A stretch of 64,000 nt of DNA from Ruegeria sp. HKCCD7303 (lineage in GTDB: Bacteria > Pseudomonadota > Alphaproteobacteria > Rhodobacterales > Rhodobacteraceae): contig NZ_WVRE01000008.1 in NCBI RefSeq assembly GCF_013111185.1, forward strand, positions 1 to 64,000. Direction: 5' to 3'. Positions 26,948 to 36,615 of the stretch are shown one piece after another (the first letter of the stretch is position 1; every line of letters begins with the position of its first letter). The position numbers and the translations under genes are program-made. The notes below the pieces were generated by a model that did no database searches, was not told where the DNA came from, and was given only the letters and a program-made list of their open reading frames with translations.

Positions 26948-27966
26948 TTCAGGATCTCCGCCAGCGGCAAGCGGCTGCGTTTGCGTTGCAATTCGAAATG
27001 CCCCAGCGGGGTCCAGCCTGCCAGGATGGTCTCGTCCGGGTCCGATTTGAAAGCAGCACGTAGAGCGGATTCAAAACCGCGTCGGTCCTTCTTAGGCATC
27101 GGTGCCAGGTCCAACGTGATCTGCCCCGCCAACCCACGCACACGCAGAGCCCGCGGCAACAACTTGGCGCAAGCAAAATTGGCTTTGGTGCCCGCAGCGA
27201 GAGACGTATCTGAACCGGTATTCACATCCACTGCAACCAAGGCACGCGTGGGTTCGACATAAAGATGCCCACCGCCCGGCAAAGGCTCGGACGTTCCGCG
27301 CGCCATATCGAGCGCATCCAAAACACCGTGACTTTCGAATCCCCCGGCCTGCGTGACAACCTCAGCCGGGTCGGTCCAGTCGCGCCAGGCGAGGATATGA
27401 GGGCCATCCCCTTCGCTCAGCACCTCTGTCTCTGTGCCATCGTCATTCATCACCTGATCCGCCTGGGCCAACATGGCTGAAATATCCTCGGCAATGTCAT
27501 CGGCATCCGCACCTGCACAGCAGGAACGAAGGATCAGACCATAAGGGCTGTCGCCCATCTGTTCGTGTGCAATTTCCAACAACTGGTCGCGGGTATCGTC
27601 ATCCCTGATGCTGCGCGAAATATTCAGACCCGGCGCTTCGGGCGTGACAATGGCATAACGGCTTTTGAATAGGATCCGGTTGCTGACAGGGATCGCTTTT
27701 CCTTGTTCGGCATAGCCACTCACCTGTACCAAAAGTAAAGCCCCCGGCGCCAAGCCTTTAACTTGACGCAAGAAAGCGGGCCCATCTGGCGTTGTCAGAA
27801 ACATACCGCCCTGCCCTTTGACTGGGCGGTCTGCGCGGGCGCGGTAGATCGTGCCGGGCGTGGGCGCGTCAGCTGCAATCAGGAAGTCATCAAGCTTTCC
27901 GTCAACCATAAGGGCCGCGGCTTCGCGATCCTCGATGTGGTCCAGAACGATAGTGCGGCCCTTCAT
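26944..27966 (-). CDS. Ribonuclease E/G family protein, short form
   Basis: The protein has 340 residues, against about 490 for RNase G. An S1-like region (about 20-100) and the DNase I-like catalytic core are present; the two metal-binding Asp lie in [11 protein letters not shown] and [10 protein letters not shown]. It ends with [20 protein letters not shown], just where E. coli RNase E/G continue into the CPxC zinc-link. The next gene, overlapping by four bases, begins MSCPIC. Function is inferred as 5'-end-dependent single-strand RNA cleavage in rRNA or mRNA processing. Its neighbours maf and yacG overlap it, forming a tight operon. Confidence 0.88.
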   Translation of the reverse strand: MKGRTIVLDHIEDREAAALMVDGKLDDFLIAADAPTPGTIYRARADRPVKGQGGMFLTTPDGPAFLRQVKGLAPGALLLVQVSGYAEQGKAIPVSNRILFKSRYAIVTPEAPGLNISRSIRDDDTRDQLLEIAHEQMGDSPYGLILRSCCAGADADDIAEDISAMLAQADQVMNDDGTETEVLSEGDGPHILAWRDWTDPAEVVTQAGGFESHGVLDALDMARGTSEPLPGGGHLYVEPTRALVAVDVNTGSDTSLAAGTKANFACAKLLPRALRVRGLAGQITLDLAPMPKKDRRGFESALRAAFKSDPDETILAGWTPLGHFELQRKRSRLPLAEILK

Positions 27967-28541
27967 GGTGCCTCGCGATAAAGTGGATAGCCGATACCCT
28001 GCAACAGGGCGGCGGTTTCGGACAGGGGCAGTCCGACAATGCCGGTGAACGATCCCGAAATCCAGGGTATGAACGCACCTGCGGGGCCTTGAATGGCGTA
28101 AGCTCCAGCTTTGCCCTGCCAGTCCCCTGTCGCCAGATAAGCATTGATTTCGACATCGGACAGGCGTTTGACCCTCACCTGCGAGACCACGTCACGCTGT
28201 AGTATTCGATCCCCAGACCGTACAGCTACCGAGGTTATGACCCGGTGACGGCGACCGGACAATGCGTGCAGAAATTCGGCGGCCTGGCCCGCATCTTTGG
28301 GCTTTCCCAGAATGCGCCGCCCCAATGCGACCGTGGTATCTGCGCAAAGCGTGATGTCACCGCTATCCGCCTGCACCGCCAGCACTTTCTCGCGCGTTAT
28401 CCGACTGCAATAAGGAACCGGAAGCTCAGCTTTCCGAGGCGTTTCGTCGATGTCAGGGGGGCGGATGGCATCGGGCTGCACACCAAGCTGGGCCAACAGG
28501 TCCAGCCGTCTCGGGCTGCCCGATCCTAGGATAAACGCCAT
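27963..28541 (-). CDS. maf: Maf-family nucleoside triphosphate pyrophosphatase
   Basis: The protein has 192 residues, normal length. The signature [17 protein letters not shown] starts the protein, and the catalytic CADTTVALG and FITSV-like (VITSVAV) segments follow. Maf proteins hydrolyse dTTP/UTP or modified nucleotides in the cytoplasm. It overlaps the RNase gene by four bases and follows infA by 11 bases, all in one direction. Confidence 0.93.
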   Translation of the reverse strand: MAFILGSGSPRRLDLLAQLGVQPDAIRPPDIDETPRKAELPVPYCSRITREKVLAVQADSGDITLCADTTVALGRRILGKPKDAGQAAEFLHALSGRRHRVITSVAVRSGDRILQRDVVSQVRVKRLSDVEINAYLATGDWQGKAGAYAIQGPAGAFIPWISGSFTGIVGLPLSETAALLQGIGYPLYREAP

Positions 28542-28552
28542 TGCGGCAGGCG

Positions 28553-28771
28553 TTACTTGAAGCGGTAGTTGATCCGACCCTTGGTCAGATCATACGGGGT
28601 CATTTCGACCTGAACTTTGTCGCCGGCCAGAACACGGATGCGGTTCTTGCGCATCTTGCCTGCCGTATGTGCGATGATCTCATGGCCGTTTTCCAGCTCG
28701 ACCCGAAACGTCGCATTAGGCAGGAGTTCCTTCACGACACCGGGAAATTCGAGCGTATCTTCCTTGGCCAT
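28553..28771 (-). CDS. infA: Translation initiation factor IF-1
   Basis: The protein has 72 residues, full length, with the OB-fold sequence [19 protein letters not shown] and [20 protein letters not shown]. It occludes the ribosomal A site during initiation. Its 5' leader (28772-28862) carries two inverted repeats. The gene heads the infA-maf-rng-yacG operon. Confidence 0.97.
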   Translation of the reverse strand: MAKEDTLEFPGVVKELLPNATFRVELENGHEIIAHTAGKMRKNRIRVLAGDKVQVEMTPYDLTKGRINYRFK

Positions 28772-28794
28772 GTTGTCTCCATCATTACGTTGAA

Positions 28795-28854
28795 CCCGCA
28801 GAATCTGCGGGGATGAGCGCTTAAATGAGCCTATTTTGCCCTTATTTCAAGGGC
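28795..28854. promoter_or_regulatory. Two inverted repeats in the infA leader
   Basis: The first is CCCGCAGA/TCTGCGGG around a single A (28795-28811). The second is GCCCTT/AAGGGC around ATTTC (28838-28854). Neither is followed by a T run on the minus strand, so they may be a weak terminator for the nitrilase gene or leader structures of infA. Confidence 0.4.
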
Positions 28855-28862
28855 GGAATCAC

Positions 28863-29738
28863 CTAAAGGTCGGATATTGTGACCGATTCGACTCGGAGGG
28901 CTTGTTCTTCCCAATGCGTTCGGTTCAACACATGACCATCCGCACGGACTTCGGCAATGGCTGACAGATCGATCTCGGCATAGGTCCAGCCGGGCTGATT
29001 AAGCGTGCCCTCGGCCAGCACACCAGTGGCTGGAAAGCCCTTGTCAGGCGGGCCGAATATGCCGCCCGTACCAGTGTTTTTGTCCACGGCCTCGGACCAA
29101 TCATTGTCACCTACCAGCGACGCCATAACTGTAACACATTGGTTTTCCAAGGATCTTGACATCGCTCCGATACGAACCCGCCAATAACCCGAAAGAGCTT
29201 CGGTGCAAGACGGGACCAATATCAGATCCGCCTCGCTCAGCGCGCGGCCCAGCAAAGGGAATTCGCTGTCATAGCAGATGAGCACCCCGATCTTGCCCAG
29301 CGCGGTGTTGAACAGCTTCAGCGGACCACCGGGGGCAATGTCCCAATCTTCACGCTCGAACCGGGTCATGATCTGCTTGTCCTGATGGTCGCAAGCGCCG
29401 TCCGGCGAATAGAACGCGGCGCGGTTCACTGGACGACCGTGGCCATCCACAACCGGGGCGGAAGCGCTCAGAATATATGTGTTGTATGTCTTCGCAAGGC
29501 GGCTGTGCAGGGTTTGCACATCCCCCATCCGGTCAGACACGGCATGGATCGAACGTTCCAGATCGCCTGCCACGGCGACCCCGTCGAGGGTCGAAAGCTC
29601 CATAGCCCCGTATTCAGGAAAGACCAACAGCTCGGCCCCCTGACCTGCGGCCTCGGCAACCCATCGGTCCAACTTGTCTTCGTACTGTGCCCAACTGTCG
29701 AGCCAGCTGAGATCGTAAGCAGCGGTGGCGACTTTCAT
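28863..29738 (-). CDS. Carbon-nitrogen hydrolase (nitrilase superfamily)
   Basis: The protein has 291 residues from the ATG at 29738; the longer open frame upstream is not family-like. The Glu-Lys-Cys triad is visible: LVFPEYGAME, DKQIMTRFEREDW and GVLICYDSEFPLLGR. Members hydrolyse amides or nitriles in the cytoplasm. The gene is placed between the infA operon and the divergent zigA gene. A Zur-like palindrome lies in the divergent gap, so this gene might also be zinc-regulated. The substrate is unknown. Confidence 0.87.
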   Translation of the reverse strand: MKVATAAYDLSWLDSWAQYEDKLDRWVAEAAGQGAELLVFPEYGAMELSTLDGVAVAGDLERSIHAVSDRMGDVQTLHSRLAKTYNTYILSASAPVVDGHGRPVNRAAFYSPDGACDHQDKQIMTRFEREDWDIAPGGPLKLFNTALGKIGVLICYDSEFPLLGRALSEADLILVPSCTEALSGYWRVRIGAMSRSLENQCVTVMASLVGDNDWSEAVDKNTGTGGIFGPPDKGFPATGVLAEGTLNQPGWTYAEIDLSAIAEVRADGHVLNRTHWEEQALRVESVTISDL

Positions 29739-29915
29739 GATTTCGTATCCAAAGGAACTCAGTCGGCGCGACACTAGAAGAGGACGGCGTGGTATGTACA
29801 GGGCATTTGTTTCCGCACCGTCCTTCTGACCCGCACCCAAGCGCTGTGGAGGTTTTACGAGACGCTGACCCAACGATCAAACGATAACCCGCCAAAAACC
29901 AGCTTGCCATCAACA

Positions 29916-29932
29916 ATGTAATAACATTACAT
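29916..29932. promoter_or_regulatory. Candidate Zur operator
   Basis: A perfect seven-base inverted repeat ATGTAAT-AAC-ATTACAT lies 78 bases upstream of the CobW/ZigA start. It matches the form of alphaproteobacterial Zur boxes (an AT-rich palindrome with ATGTAAT/ATTACAT-like half-sites). It could serve both divergent genes. Confidence 0.75.
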
Positions 29933-30009
29933 GATCGGCAATTTATAGCGGGAGAGGATAGGCAACCGCCTGTACCCCGAAACGAGCCATATACACAGGA
30001 GCACATTCC

Positions 30010-31221
30010 ATGAGTGACACCCGACTTCCGGTCACAGTACTGTCCGGCTTTCTGGGCGCGGGCAAAACAACCCTCTTGAACCGCGTACTCAACAATCGCG
30101 ATGGCCGCCGGGTGGCCGTGATTGTCAACGACATGTCCGAAGTGAATATCGACGCTGATCTCATACGCGCCGATACCGAGCTTTCCTGCACAGACGAGAC
30201 ACTGGTCGAAATGTCGAACGGCTGCATCTGCTGTACGCTGCGCGACGACCTGCTGGACGAGGTACGCAGACTGGCATCTGAAGGGAGGTTTGATTACCTG
30301 TTGATCGAATCCACCGGCATTTCCGAGCCTCTACCCGTAGCGGCCACTTTTGACTTCCGCGATGAGCTTGGCGAAAGCCTCTCGGACGTTTCACGCCTGG
30401 ACACGATGGTGACGGTTGTAGATGCGGTGAACCTGCTCAAGGATTTCTCCAGCCATGATTTCCTACGCGACCGTGGCGAGACGATGGGCGAAGAAGATGA
30501 GCGCACGTTGGTACATTTGCTGACCGATCAGATCGAATTTGCAGATGTGGTCATTCTGAACAAAGTTTCTGACGCCGGACCAGATCGCGTGGATGCTGCG
30601 CGCAAGATCATCCGAAGCTTGAACGCGGACGCCCGGATCATCGAGACCAACCACTCGGACGTGGCCGCAGATGAAATTCTGGATACCGGGCTGTTCGACT
30701 TCGAAAAGGCGCATGAGCACCCGATGTGGGCCAAAGAACTTTATGGTTTTGCGGATCACGTGCCAGAGACCGAGGAATATGGCGTCACCAGCTATGTCTA
30801 CCGTGCGCGGCAGCCCTTTATCCCTGAAAAGATCCTTGAAATCCTGAACGGCGATCTGCCCGGTGTGATCCGGGCCAAAGGCCATTTCTGGATCGCCACG
30901 CGCCCGGATTGGGTGGCCGAGTTTTCGCTGGCGGGTGCCCTGTCCTCGGTACAGCCGCTGGGCACTTGGTGGGCCACCGTGCCCGAAGACCGCCGCCCAG
31001 ATCACGAAAGCGCACGAGCTTACATGAAGGCCCATTGGCAAGAGCCGTGGGGCGATCGGCGGCAAGAGATAGTGTTCATCGGCAGCGGTATTGATTGGCC
31101 CAGATTGAAAGCCCGGTTGGATGCTGCGCTGCTGCCCGCTGTCGCAGCAACTCGTCTGGAGGATCTACCCAATCTGGCAGACCCCTTCCCGATCTGGCGA
31201 CGGGCAGAGGCTGCAGCATGA
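30010..31221 (+). CDS. zigA: CobW/COG0523 GTPase, probable zinc chaperone ZigA
   Basis: The protein has 403 residues. A P-loop ([15 protein letters not shown]) is followed by the metal motif CICC ([13 protein letters not shown]), and a C-terminal CobW_C domain carries [16 protein letters not shown]0523 members of this branch deliver zinc to client proteins during starvation. The Zur-like palindrome upstream and the DUF1826 gene overlapping as ATGA support the zinc role. It was probably misread in some genomes as cobalamin-related. Confidence 0.9.
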   Translation: MSDTRLPVTVLSGFLGAGKTTLLNRVLNNRDGRRVAVIVNDMSEVNIDADLIRADTELSCTDETLVEMSNGCICCTLRDDLLDEVRRLASEGRFDYLLIESTGISEPLPVAATFDFRDELGESLSDVSRLDTMVTVVDAVNLLKDFSSHDFLRDRGETMGEEDERTLVHLLTDQIEFADVVILNKVSDAGPDRVDAARKIIRSLNADARIIETNHSDVAADEILDTGLFDFEKAHEHPMWAKELYGFADHVPETEEYGVTSYVYRARQPFIPEKILEILNGDLPGVIRAKGHFWIATRPDWVAEFSLAGALSSVQPLGTWWATVPEDRRPDHESARAYMKAHWQEPWGDRRQEIVFIGSGIDWPRLKARLDAALLPAVAATRLEDLPNLADPFPIWRRAEAAA

Positions 31222-31871
31222 GTATTGTTCAAAACATCATCCAAGACGCCGCCATAGGGGTCGAGATTTGCACCACGCCCAACGACCTTTCAGCCATTCA
31301 TCAACCCGGATGTGCTGCGGCAATTTGGAACCGGCAACCGCTGCAGGGTTTTCAATCCTGGCTAAACGGGATCGCGCCCGAACAACTGCCCAAGACCCGC
31401 GTGATCCTGCGCCCCGAGTTGGTGCGCGAGGCTGTTTCTGAAGTATGCGACGCGCGCGGCACCCCACCGGGTGCAGAGCGCGACCGGCTGGTGGACGACA
31501 TTGCAGCGCTGTCTGATATCTTTGCCGGTCTGATGAACGCGAAATGGCTGCGGCTGCGGTTGGACGTGATAACGACCAATGCATGCCGCAGGTTCCACGT
31601 CGATGCCGTGACCGCGCGCCTCGTATGCACCTATAAGGGAACGGGAACGCAATATGGGGTCTCGACAGGTGGCGCAGACCCATCGCGCGTTTTCACGACC
31701 CCAACCGGCGCACCAATTCTGTTATGTGGCACGCTCTGGCCCGCACAACCAGACTCCGGTTTTCTGCACCGCTCGCCTCCGATTGAAGGCACGGGCGAGA
31801 CGCGGTTGGTACTTGTTCTGGATCCGGTCTTTGACCCAGACAGTGAGTTTGACCCGATCTTAGCGCACTGA
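31218..31871 (+). CDS. DUF1826 protein
   Basis: The protein has 217 residues from the ATG at 31218, coupled by ATGA overlap to zigA. It matches my memory of DUF1826: [19 protein letters not shown], then [12 protein letters not shown], then [20 protein letters not shown]. The HxD and conserved His suggest a small metalloenzyme-like cupin fold, but no activity is known. Its fixed partnership with zigA in this bacterial group suggests a role in zinc limitation; inference. Confidence 0.85.
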   Translation: MSIVQNIIQDAAIGVEICTTPNDLSAIHQPGCAAAIWNRQPLQGFQSWLNGIAPEQLPKTRVILRPELVREAVSEVCDARGTPPGAERDRLVDDIAALSDIFAGLMNAKWLRLRLDVITTNACRRFHVDAVTARLVCTYKGTGTQYGVSTGGADPSRVFTTPTGAPILLCGTLWPAQPDSGFLHRSPPIEGTGETRLVLVLDPVFDPDSEFDPILAH

Positions 31872-31984
31872 GAACCAATTGCCAGGGCATGCTCTGCCCT
31901 GGACCTGCTCTAAGCCCTGCACAGACGGGAACGTGAATTGGCATCCGCCGTCTGACGTGCTTGAATGTACGAGGGAGGCTGGTG

Positions 31985-32200
31985 ATGCAAAAACAAGAAG
32001 AGTTCGAGAAGTTCTACTATGCCAAGGTAGGGATGGGCGAAGCCTGCGGATGCGCCGAGCGTGTCATTGACGTCTATGAGTTCAACCGCAAGGGCGGCCA
32101 GCAATCCAAAACGGCTGTGAAACTGGAAAAACGCAAACGCCTGTCGCTGCGAGCCTGGGCTGTCAAGTACGGCTTTCTAAGCCGCAGACGCGCGCCCTGA
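31985..32200 (+). CDS. Small basic hypothetical protein
   Basis: The protein has 71 residues with GAGGGAGG before the ATG. The C-terminal half is strongly basic (KLEKRKRLSLRAWAVKYGFL, then SRRRAP), and two Cys occur as CGC. I do not recognise a family. It lies downstream of the zinc genes and may be separate from them. The strong ribosome site is the main evidence that it is real. Confidence 0.65.
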   Translation: MQKQEEFEKFYYAKVGMGEACGCAERVIDVYEFNRKGGQQSKTAVKLEKRKRLSLRAWAVKYGFLSRRRAP

Positions 32201-32231
32201 CCAGGCAGCGCGCGCGTGCTGGCAAAAGCTC

Positions 32232-32825
32232 TTACAGGTCCCTGATCCAAAACTGCAACGGCTTGAGCGTCTCACCCTCTTCACCCAGATCTTTCCACGA
32301 AAACTTCGCGATCACGCCCGGCAGAGGCGCGTAGCCTCGAGCGCGCCAAAAGGTGTCAAGCGAGCGGTATTGCGCGGGCCGCATGGGGTGATCCGCCGGG
32401 CGTTGTACGCCGCAAAAAGCGGTTTTTGCAAACCCCAGCCGGCAGGCATGGGCTTCACGTTGGTCAAAGAATTTGTGGCCGACACCCTGCCCCCTGTACT
32501 GGGGTAAAAGCACCGATTCCGCGCAATAGAAGATGTCGCCCAAATCAAGGCCCGTACCTTCGAAAGCAGCGGCGAAATCTTCGGCATGGTCGATCAAGGG
32601 GGCACCAGTAGACGCGCCGATCAGGCGGTCGCCGTCAAATGCACCAACCACGATTGCCTGTTCGCTGTCGCGGTAGGACTGAAGGTATTTCCGCTCGTAA
32701 TCGAGATCGCCATCATACAGGTAAGGCCAGTCGTGAAAGACCTTGATCCGCAGACGGGCGACATCGCCCAGAGCAGCCTCAAGCGCCGCTCCGGTCAGGG
32801 GGCGGACAGCGTTGACCTCAGCCAT
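32232..32825 (-). CDS. GNAT-family N-acetyltransferase
   Basis: The protein has 197 residues. The acetyl-CoA loop appears as ESVLLPQYRGQGVGHKFFDQ. The rest (VFHDWPYLYDGDLDYERKY) matches a GNAT subgroup I cannot assign to a substrate. It overlaps the end of the NTF2-like gene by eight bases and closes that operon. Confidence 0.87.
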   Translation of the reverse strand: MAEVNAVRPLTGAALEAALGDVARLRIKVFHDWPYLYDGDLDYERKYLQSYRDSEQAIVVGAFDGDRLIGASTGAPLIDHAEDFAAAFEGTGLDLGDIFYCAESVLLPQYRGQGVGHKFFDQREAHACRLGFAKTAFCGVQRPADHPMRPAQYRSLDTFWRARGYAPLPGVIAKFSWKDLGEEGETLKPLQFWIRDL

Positions 32826-33216
32826 TCGAGACCTGTTTGGTCCAGTCCGTAAGGTTATAAAAAGTGGTGACGCGGGTGATTTTGCCGTCTTTCAGATCAA
32901 AGAATGATCCGGCAGGCAGGCGATAGGTCTGGCCGCGTGCTTCGGGCAGGCCCTCGTCGGTCTCCAGATAGGTGCCGTTCACGATGAATTCGGCCGCAGC
33001 GCGGGTGCCACCCTGGGCATCGAACACGACGATATCTGTCAGGTTCTCTTTGTAGCAGCGATTCATATGGGCGCAGAAGGCAGCAAACTTTTCCTTGCCC
33101 ACACGGATTTGGCCCTCGTTTACGTGATGGGCCACGTCGTCGGACAAACAGGCCAACATGCCATCAACATCACCGGCGTTGAATGCCTCGAAATAGGTTT
33201 GAACGGTCTGGTTCAT
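32818..33216 (-). CDS. Nuclear transport factor 2-like protein (SnoaL/ketosteroid isomerase fold)
   Basis: The protein has 132 residues: YFEAFNAGDVDGMLACLSDD start, ADEFIVNGTY-like middle (AAEFIVNGTYLETDEG) and SFFDLKDGKITRVTTFYN end, the typical cone-shaped NTF2 fold. Such proteins act as isomerases, hydrolases or binding proteins. It lies between the LMW phosphatase and GNAT genes, three bases after the former. Function unknown. Confidence 0.85.
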   Translation of the reverse strand: MNQTVQTYFEAFNAGDVDGMLACLSDDVAHHVNEGQIRVGKEKFAAFCAHMNRCYKENLTDIVVFDAQGGTRAAAEFIVNGTYLETDEGLPEARGQTYRLPAGSFFDLKDGKITRVTTFYNLTDWTKQVSNG

Positions 33217-33219
33217 GGT

Positions 33220-33672
33220 TCACTCCGTTGGTTCGCCCCAGCGGTCTTTCAGATGCTTGATGATCTGATCGCGGGTCTGTCGGTAGTGGTGTAGCTTTGT
33301 TTCCCGTGTCTCACCCATTCCAGTAGGGTCCATTATTGGCCAATAATCGACATCGAGGTGAAAAATCCGGGTCAGTTCCAACGCCTTGCGTTGGCTGGCG
33401 GGGGACAAGGCGACAATCAGGTCGAACGAACTGAGGTCATCACCCCACTCTTCCATCTCGTCGAAGGATCGGGTGCGGTGGCGGGATAGCTCGACCCCGA
33501 TTTCGTGACAGACGGAAATACAGAAGCCGTCAATATCCAGATCGTTGTGGACTCCGGCAGACTGCACATAGGTGCCGGTGCCGTAGAATTTCTTCATGAT
33601 GCCCTCGGCCATCGGGGATCGAACCGAGTTGTGGTCACAACAAAACAGGATCGACTGCGGCAGAGGCGTCAC
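33220..33672 (-). CDS. Low-molecular-weight protein-tyrosine-phosphatase-like protein
   Basis: The protein has 150 residues. The P-loop CX5RS reads CDHNSVRS in ILFCCDHNSVRSPMAEGI, and the later general-acid Asp lies in DVDYWPIMDPTG. Related proteins are annotated as LMW phosphatases or arsenate-reductase-like. It is three bases after the UPF0262 gene, a pairing typical of Rhodobacteraceae. A phosphatase role is likely but the target is unknown. Confidence 0.87.
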   Translation of the reverse strand: MTPLPQSILFCCDHNSVRSPMAEGIMKKFYGTGTYVQSAGVHNDLDIDGFCISVCHEIGVELSRHRTRSFDEMEEWGDDLSSFDLIVALSPASQRKALELTRIFHLDVDYWPIMDPTGMGETRETKLHHYRQTRDQIIKHLKDRWGEPTE

Positions 33673-33675
33673 CCG

Positions 33676-34155
33676 TTAGCCTCCGAAATGCAGCACGCAG
33701 ATCAGCGTGAAAAGGCGGCGGGCGGTGTCGGTGTCTACGTCGGCCTTGCCCTCTAACCTTTCCTGCAAGACGCGGCTGCCTTCGTTGTGGATGCCACGCC
33801 GGGCCATGTCGATGGTTTCGATCTGGCTGGGCGGCAGAGACTTCACCGCGTCGAAATAGCTTTCGCAGATCTGAAAATAATCTTTGACCACTTGCCGAAA
33901 CGGACCAAGCGACAAATGGAACTCAGCCGCTTTCTGTTCTTCCTCGGTTGCAACGTCAAAGACCAACCGCTTGTCGCGGATCGACAATTGCAGGCGATAG
34001 GGCCCGTCGGGCACAACGCGGTCATCGCGTTTGGGCAGAGAGAAACTGTTCTCTTCCAGCAAATCATAGATGGCGACCTTGCGCTCCTGCTCGATCTCTG
34101 GCGTCGGCGGAGGCAGGTTTCGGTCATCCAGTTCGATATGCGAGATGCGGGTCAT
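33676..34155 (-). CDS. UPF0262 family protein
   Basis: The protein has 159 residues, full length for UPF0262, with the recognisable VPDGPYRLQLSIRDKRLVFD and FRQVVKDYFQICESYFDAVK blocks and the RRGIHNEGS segment. No function is known. It follows hisD in the same direction, as in other alphaproteobacteria. Confidence 0.92.
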   Translation of the reverse strand: MTRISHIELDDRNLPPPTPEIEQERKVAIYDLLEENSFSLPKRDDRVVPDGPYRLQLSIRDKRLVFDVATEEEQKAAEFHLSLGPFRQVVKDYFQICESYFDAVKSLPPSQIETIDMARRGIHNEGSRVLQERLEGKADVDTDTARRLFTLICVLHFGG

Positions 34156-34253
34156 CTTTACAGCTATAATCCTTGTGTCAGCACAGACCTATAACAACGA
34201 AATTGGCGGGGCAACGCGCAGAAACGCCACATCGGCCAAGTCTTTGCGCCATC

Positions 34254-35555
34254 TCATCCATTTAGGCGGTTCAATCGCGCTGCTACCGACAGCCCATGCG
34301 CCTCAAGGCTTTCCGATTGGGCCAGTTGTTCGGCGGCTGGACCTATGGCACGCAACGCTTCGGGGGTCATGTGGCTCAGTGTGGTGCGCTTGAGGAAGTC
34401 CATCACGCTGAGCCCCGATGAGAACCGCGCAGACCGGGCGGTCGGCAGAACGTGGTTCGGGCCGCCAACGTAGTCACCGATGGCTTCGGGCGTATATTGG
34501 CCCAGAAAAATGGCGCCAGCGTGGATCGTCTTTTCGCTCAACGCCAGCGGATCAGAAACGCACAGTTCCAGATGTTCTGGCGCAATGCGGTTGGACAGGA
34601 TTGCCGCCTCGTCCAGGTCGCGTGCGGTGATGATAGAACCGAAGTCACGCCAACTGGCCCCGGCGATTGCGCGGCGTTGTAGGGTCTCAAGGCGCTTTTC
34701 CACCGCGTCCGCGACGCGTTGCCCGAAAGCAGCGTCATCGGTGATTAGGATGGATTGCGCGCTTTCGTCATGTTCGGCCTGACTGAGCAAATCCAGCGCG
34801 ATCCAGTCGGGGTCGTTATCCTTGTCGGCAATCACCAAAATCTCCGACGGGCCCGCGATCATATCAATGCCGACCTTTCCAAAGACACGGCGTTTGGCGG
34901 CTGCAACAAAGGCATTGCCCGGGCCGGTGATCTTGTCGACCGGCGCGATAGTGTCGGTGCCATAGGCCAGTGCGGCCACAGCCTGCGCGCCACCGATTCG
35001 ATAGATCTCGTCCACGCCCGCCAATTGCGCGGCCAGCAACACCAGCGGGTTCACCTGCCCGTCTGGTGTGGGAACCACGATGGCCAACCGCTCTACGCCC
35101 GCCACTTTAGCCGGAATGGCGTTCATCAACACCGACGACGGATAGGATGCCAGACCGCCCGGCACGTACAGCCCTGCGGCGAAGACTGCCGACCAGCGCC
35201 AACCCAGCGTCGCCCCGGCCTCATCCGTCCAGCTATGATCGGTGGGCATCTGTTTTTCGTGATAGGCCCGGATGCGGGCTGCAGCCAGTTCAAGCGCCTC
35301 GCGATCCTCGGTCGAGACTTGCGCCACCGCATCCACAATTTCCTGCGCGCTGAAGGCCAAAGTTTCCTGTGTTAGCTCCAGACGGTCAAACTTAGCAGTC
35401 AACTCGATGACCGCCGCGTCACCGCGGTTGCGAACATCATCAATGATCTGAGCCACAACCGAATCCACATCTGGGCTGTCTTCGCGCTTGGCTGACAGCA
35501 GCGTTTGAAAGGCACCCTCAAAATCGGGCGATGTGGTGTCGAGGAAAACGGGCAT
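34254..35555 (-). CDS. hisD: Histidinol dehydrogenase
   Basis: The protein has 433 residues from the ATG at 35555, with GGAGTG upstream; a start 27 bases earlier is less likely. It catalyses the last two oxidations of histidine synthesis (L-histidinol to histidine, NAD-dependent, zinc). Ligand and active-site segments are LLSQAEHDESAQ, RIAPEHLELCV and GGPNHVLPT, with the glycine-rich KITGPGNAFVAAAKR region. It is away from other his genes, as usual in this group. Confidence 0.97.
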   Translation of the reverse strand: MPVFLDTTSPDFEGAFQTLLSAKREDSPDVDSVVAQIIDDVRNRGDAAVIELTAKFDRLELTQETLAFSAQEIVDAVAQVSTEDREALELAAARIRAYHEKQMPTDHSWTDEAGATLGWRWSAVFAAGLYVPGGLASYPSSVLMNAIPAKVAGVERLAIVVPTPDGQVNPLVLLAAQLAGVDEIYRIGGAQAVAALAYGTDTIAPVDKITGPGNAFVAAAKRRVFGKVGIDMIAGPSEILVIADKDNDPDWIALDLLSQAEHDESAQSILITDDAAFGQRVADAVEKRLETLQRRAIAGASWRDFGSIITARDLDEAAILSNRIAPEHLELCVSDPLALSEKTIHAGAIFLGQYTPEAIGDYVGGPNHVLPTARSARFSSGLSVMDFLKRTTLSHMTPEALRAIGPAAEQLAQSESLEAHGLSVAARLNRLNG

Positions 35556-35616
35556 GATCAGGCACTCCGGGCGTTGCGCCATGGGACATATCGCCCGCTG
35601 GGCGCGGCCTCAACCC

Positions 35617-36138
35617 TCAGTCGCCGGGGTGCAGCGATTTGCGCATCGCCAAGCAGGACAAATCCTGGCGGTCACTGCACCGCCCGGTATCTTCCCACCC
35701 ATGGCGTAGATAAAACTTCCGCGCCGTCCGGGTCGCATCCAGATGCGCCTCGGTGCAACCGCACGCAGCCAGTTGCTGTTCCAACCGATTGAGCAGAGCG
35801 GCCCCAACCCCGCTGCCCACATGACCGGGATCAACGTAGAGCAAGGTGATCTTCCCGGTCTCGAACAAACCGCCGACGGCAGCCACCCGCCCTTCATGCT
35901 CGGCCACCCAGATCTGCGACCCTGATTTGAACCAACCCCTGATGGTTTCTGGATCTTTGTTTGCAGTCCACTCTTTCAAATGGTCAGGATCATTATTGTG
36001 GTCGGCCACACAAAGCTGCGTGATCGACCGGATCAGCACCCGGCTGATGTCGAACACGTCGAACACGGTGGCCGGACGCAGCGCGATGCCTCCTGGCAGT
36101 CTAGAGAACGCCTGAGAGATACCGCGCTTATTCTGCAT
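35617..36138 (-). CDS. GNAT-family N-acetyltransferase
   Basis: The protein has 173 residues. The acetyl-CoA motif is LYVDPGHVGSGVGAALLNRL, and the C-terminal ATRTARKFYLRHGWEDTGR is typical of small GNATs. It lies directly between DUF2948 and hisD (start one base from the DUF2948 stop), so it is co-transcribed. The substrate is unknown. Confidence 0.88.
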   Translation of the reverse strand: MQNKRGISQAFSRLPGGIALRPATVFDVFDISRVLIRSITQLCVADHNNDPDHLKEWTANKDPETIRGWFKSGSQIWVAEHEGRVAAVGGLFETGKITLLYVDPGHVGSGVGAALLNRLEQQLAACGCTEAHLDATRTARKFYLRHGWEDTGRCSDRQDLSCLAMRKSLHPGD

Positions 36139-36615
36139 CTATTCGGGGTGATGCGGGGCCTGACCCGACGGGGCCTGATACGGGCGGGTTACATCCTTGA
36201 GGGTCACGTCGACGGCTTCAACCCGCAGGCGGATCACACCATCCCCTGCCAAAGTCAGCAAGATATGGCCTGCGCCATCCTCGCCCGCTTCAAAATCGAC
36301 GGACAGAAGGGACATGATCATGTCCTTGTCGCTGCGATCGATACCCTGGCTGGCCACGGACAGTACTGAATCGAAAACCAACACCGATTGCACCCGTTCA
36401 AACGGGCGTTCACGACGGGTGGCCGCATCTTTGTATTCCCAGCGAAAGCGGTTCAGCAGCAGACCAAAACGGCGCTGCGACGGCTGCCATTTCATCTCGG
36501 TCACCGGGAAAACCGCGTCCTGCGCCAAGGTCGAGATCACCTGAAGGTCGTCACTGTCCTCAGCACCCAGATTCAGCGGGGCCTCGCGCCCGTCTTCAAA
36601 ACTTGCGTCTGTCAT
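36139..36615 (-). CDS. DUF2948 family protein
   Basis: The protein has 158 residues. It fits DUF2948: [20 protein letters not shown] start, [19 protein letters not shown] middle and [20 protein letters not shown] end. No function is assigned. Its start overlaps the murA stop as ATGA, and the murA-DUF2948-hisD order is common in Rhodobacteraceae. Confidence 0.92.
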   Translation of the reverse strand: MTDASFEDGREAPLNLGAEDSDDLQVISTLAQDAVFPVTEMKWQPSQRRFGLLLNRFRWEYKDAATRRERPFERVQSVLVFDSVLSVASQGIDRSDKDMIMSLLSVDFEAGEDGAGHILLTLAGDGVIRLRVEAVDVTLKDVTRPYQAPSGQAPHHPE

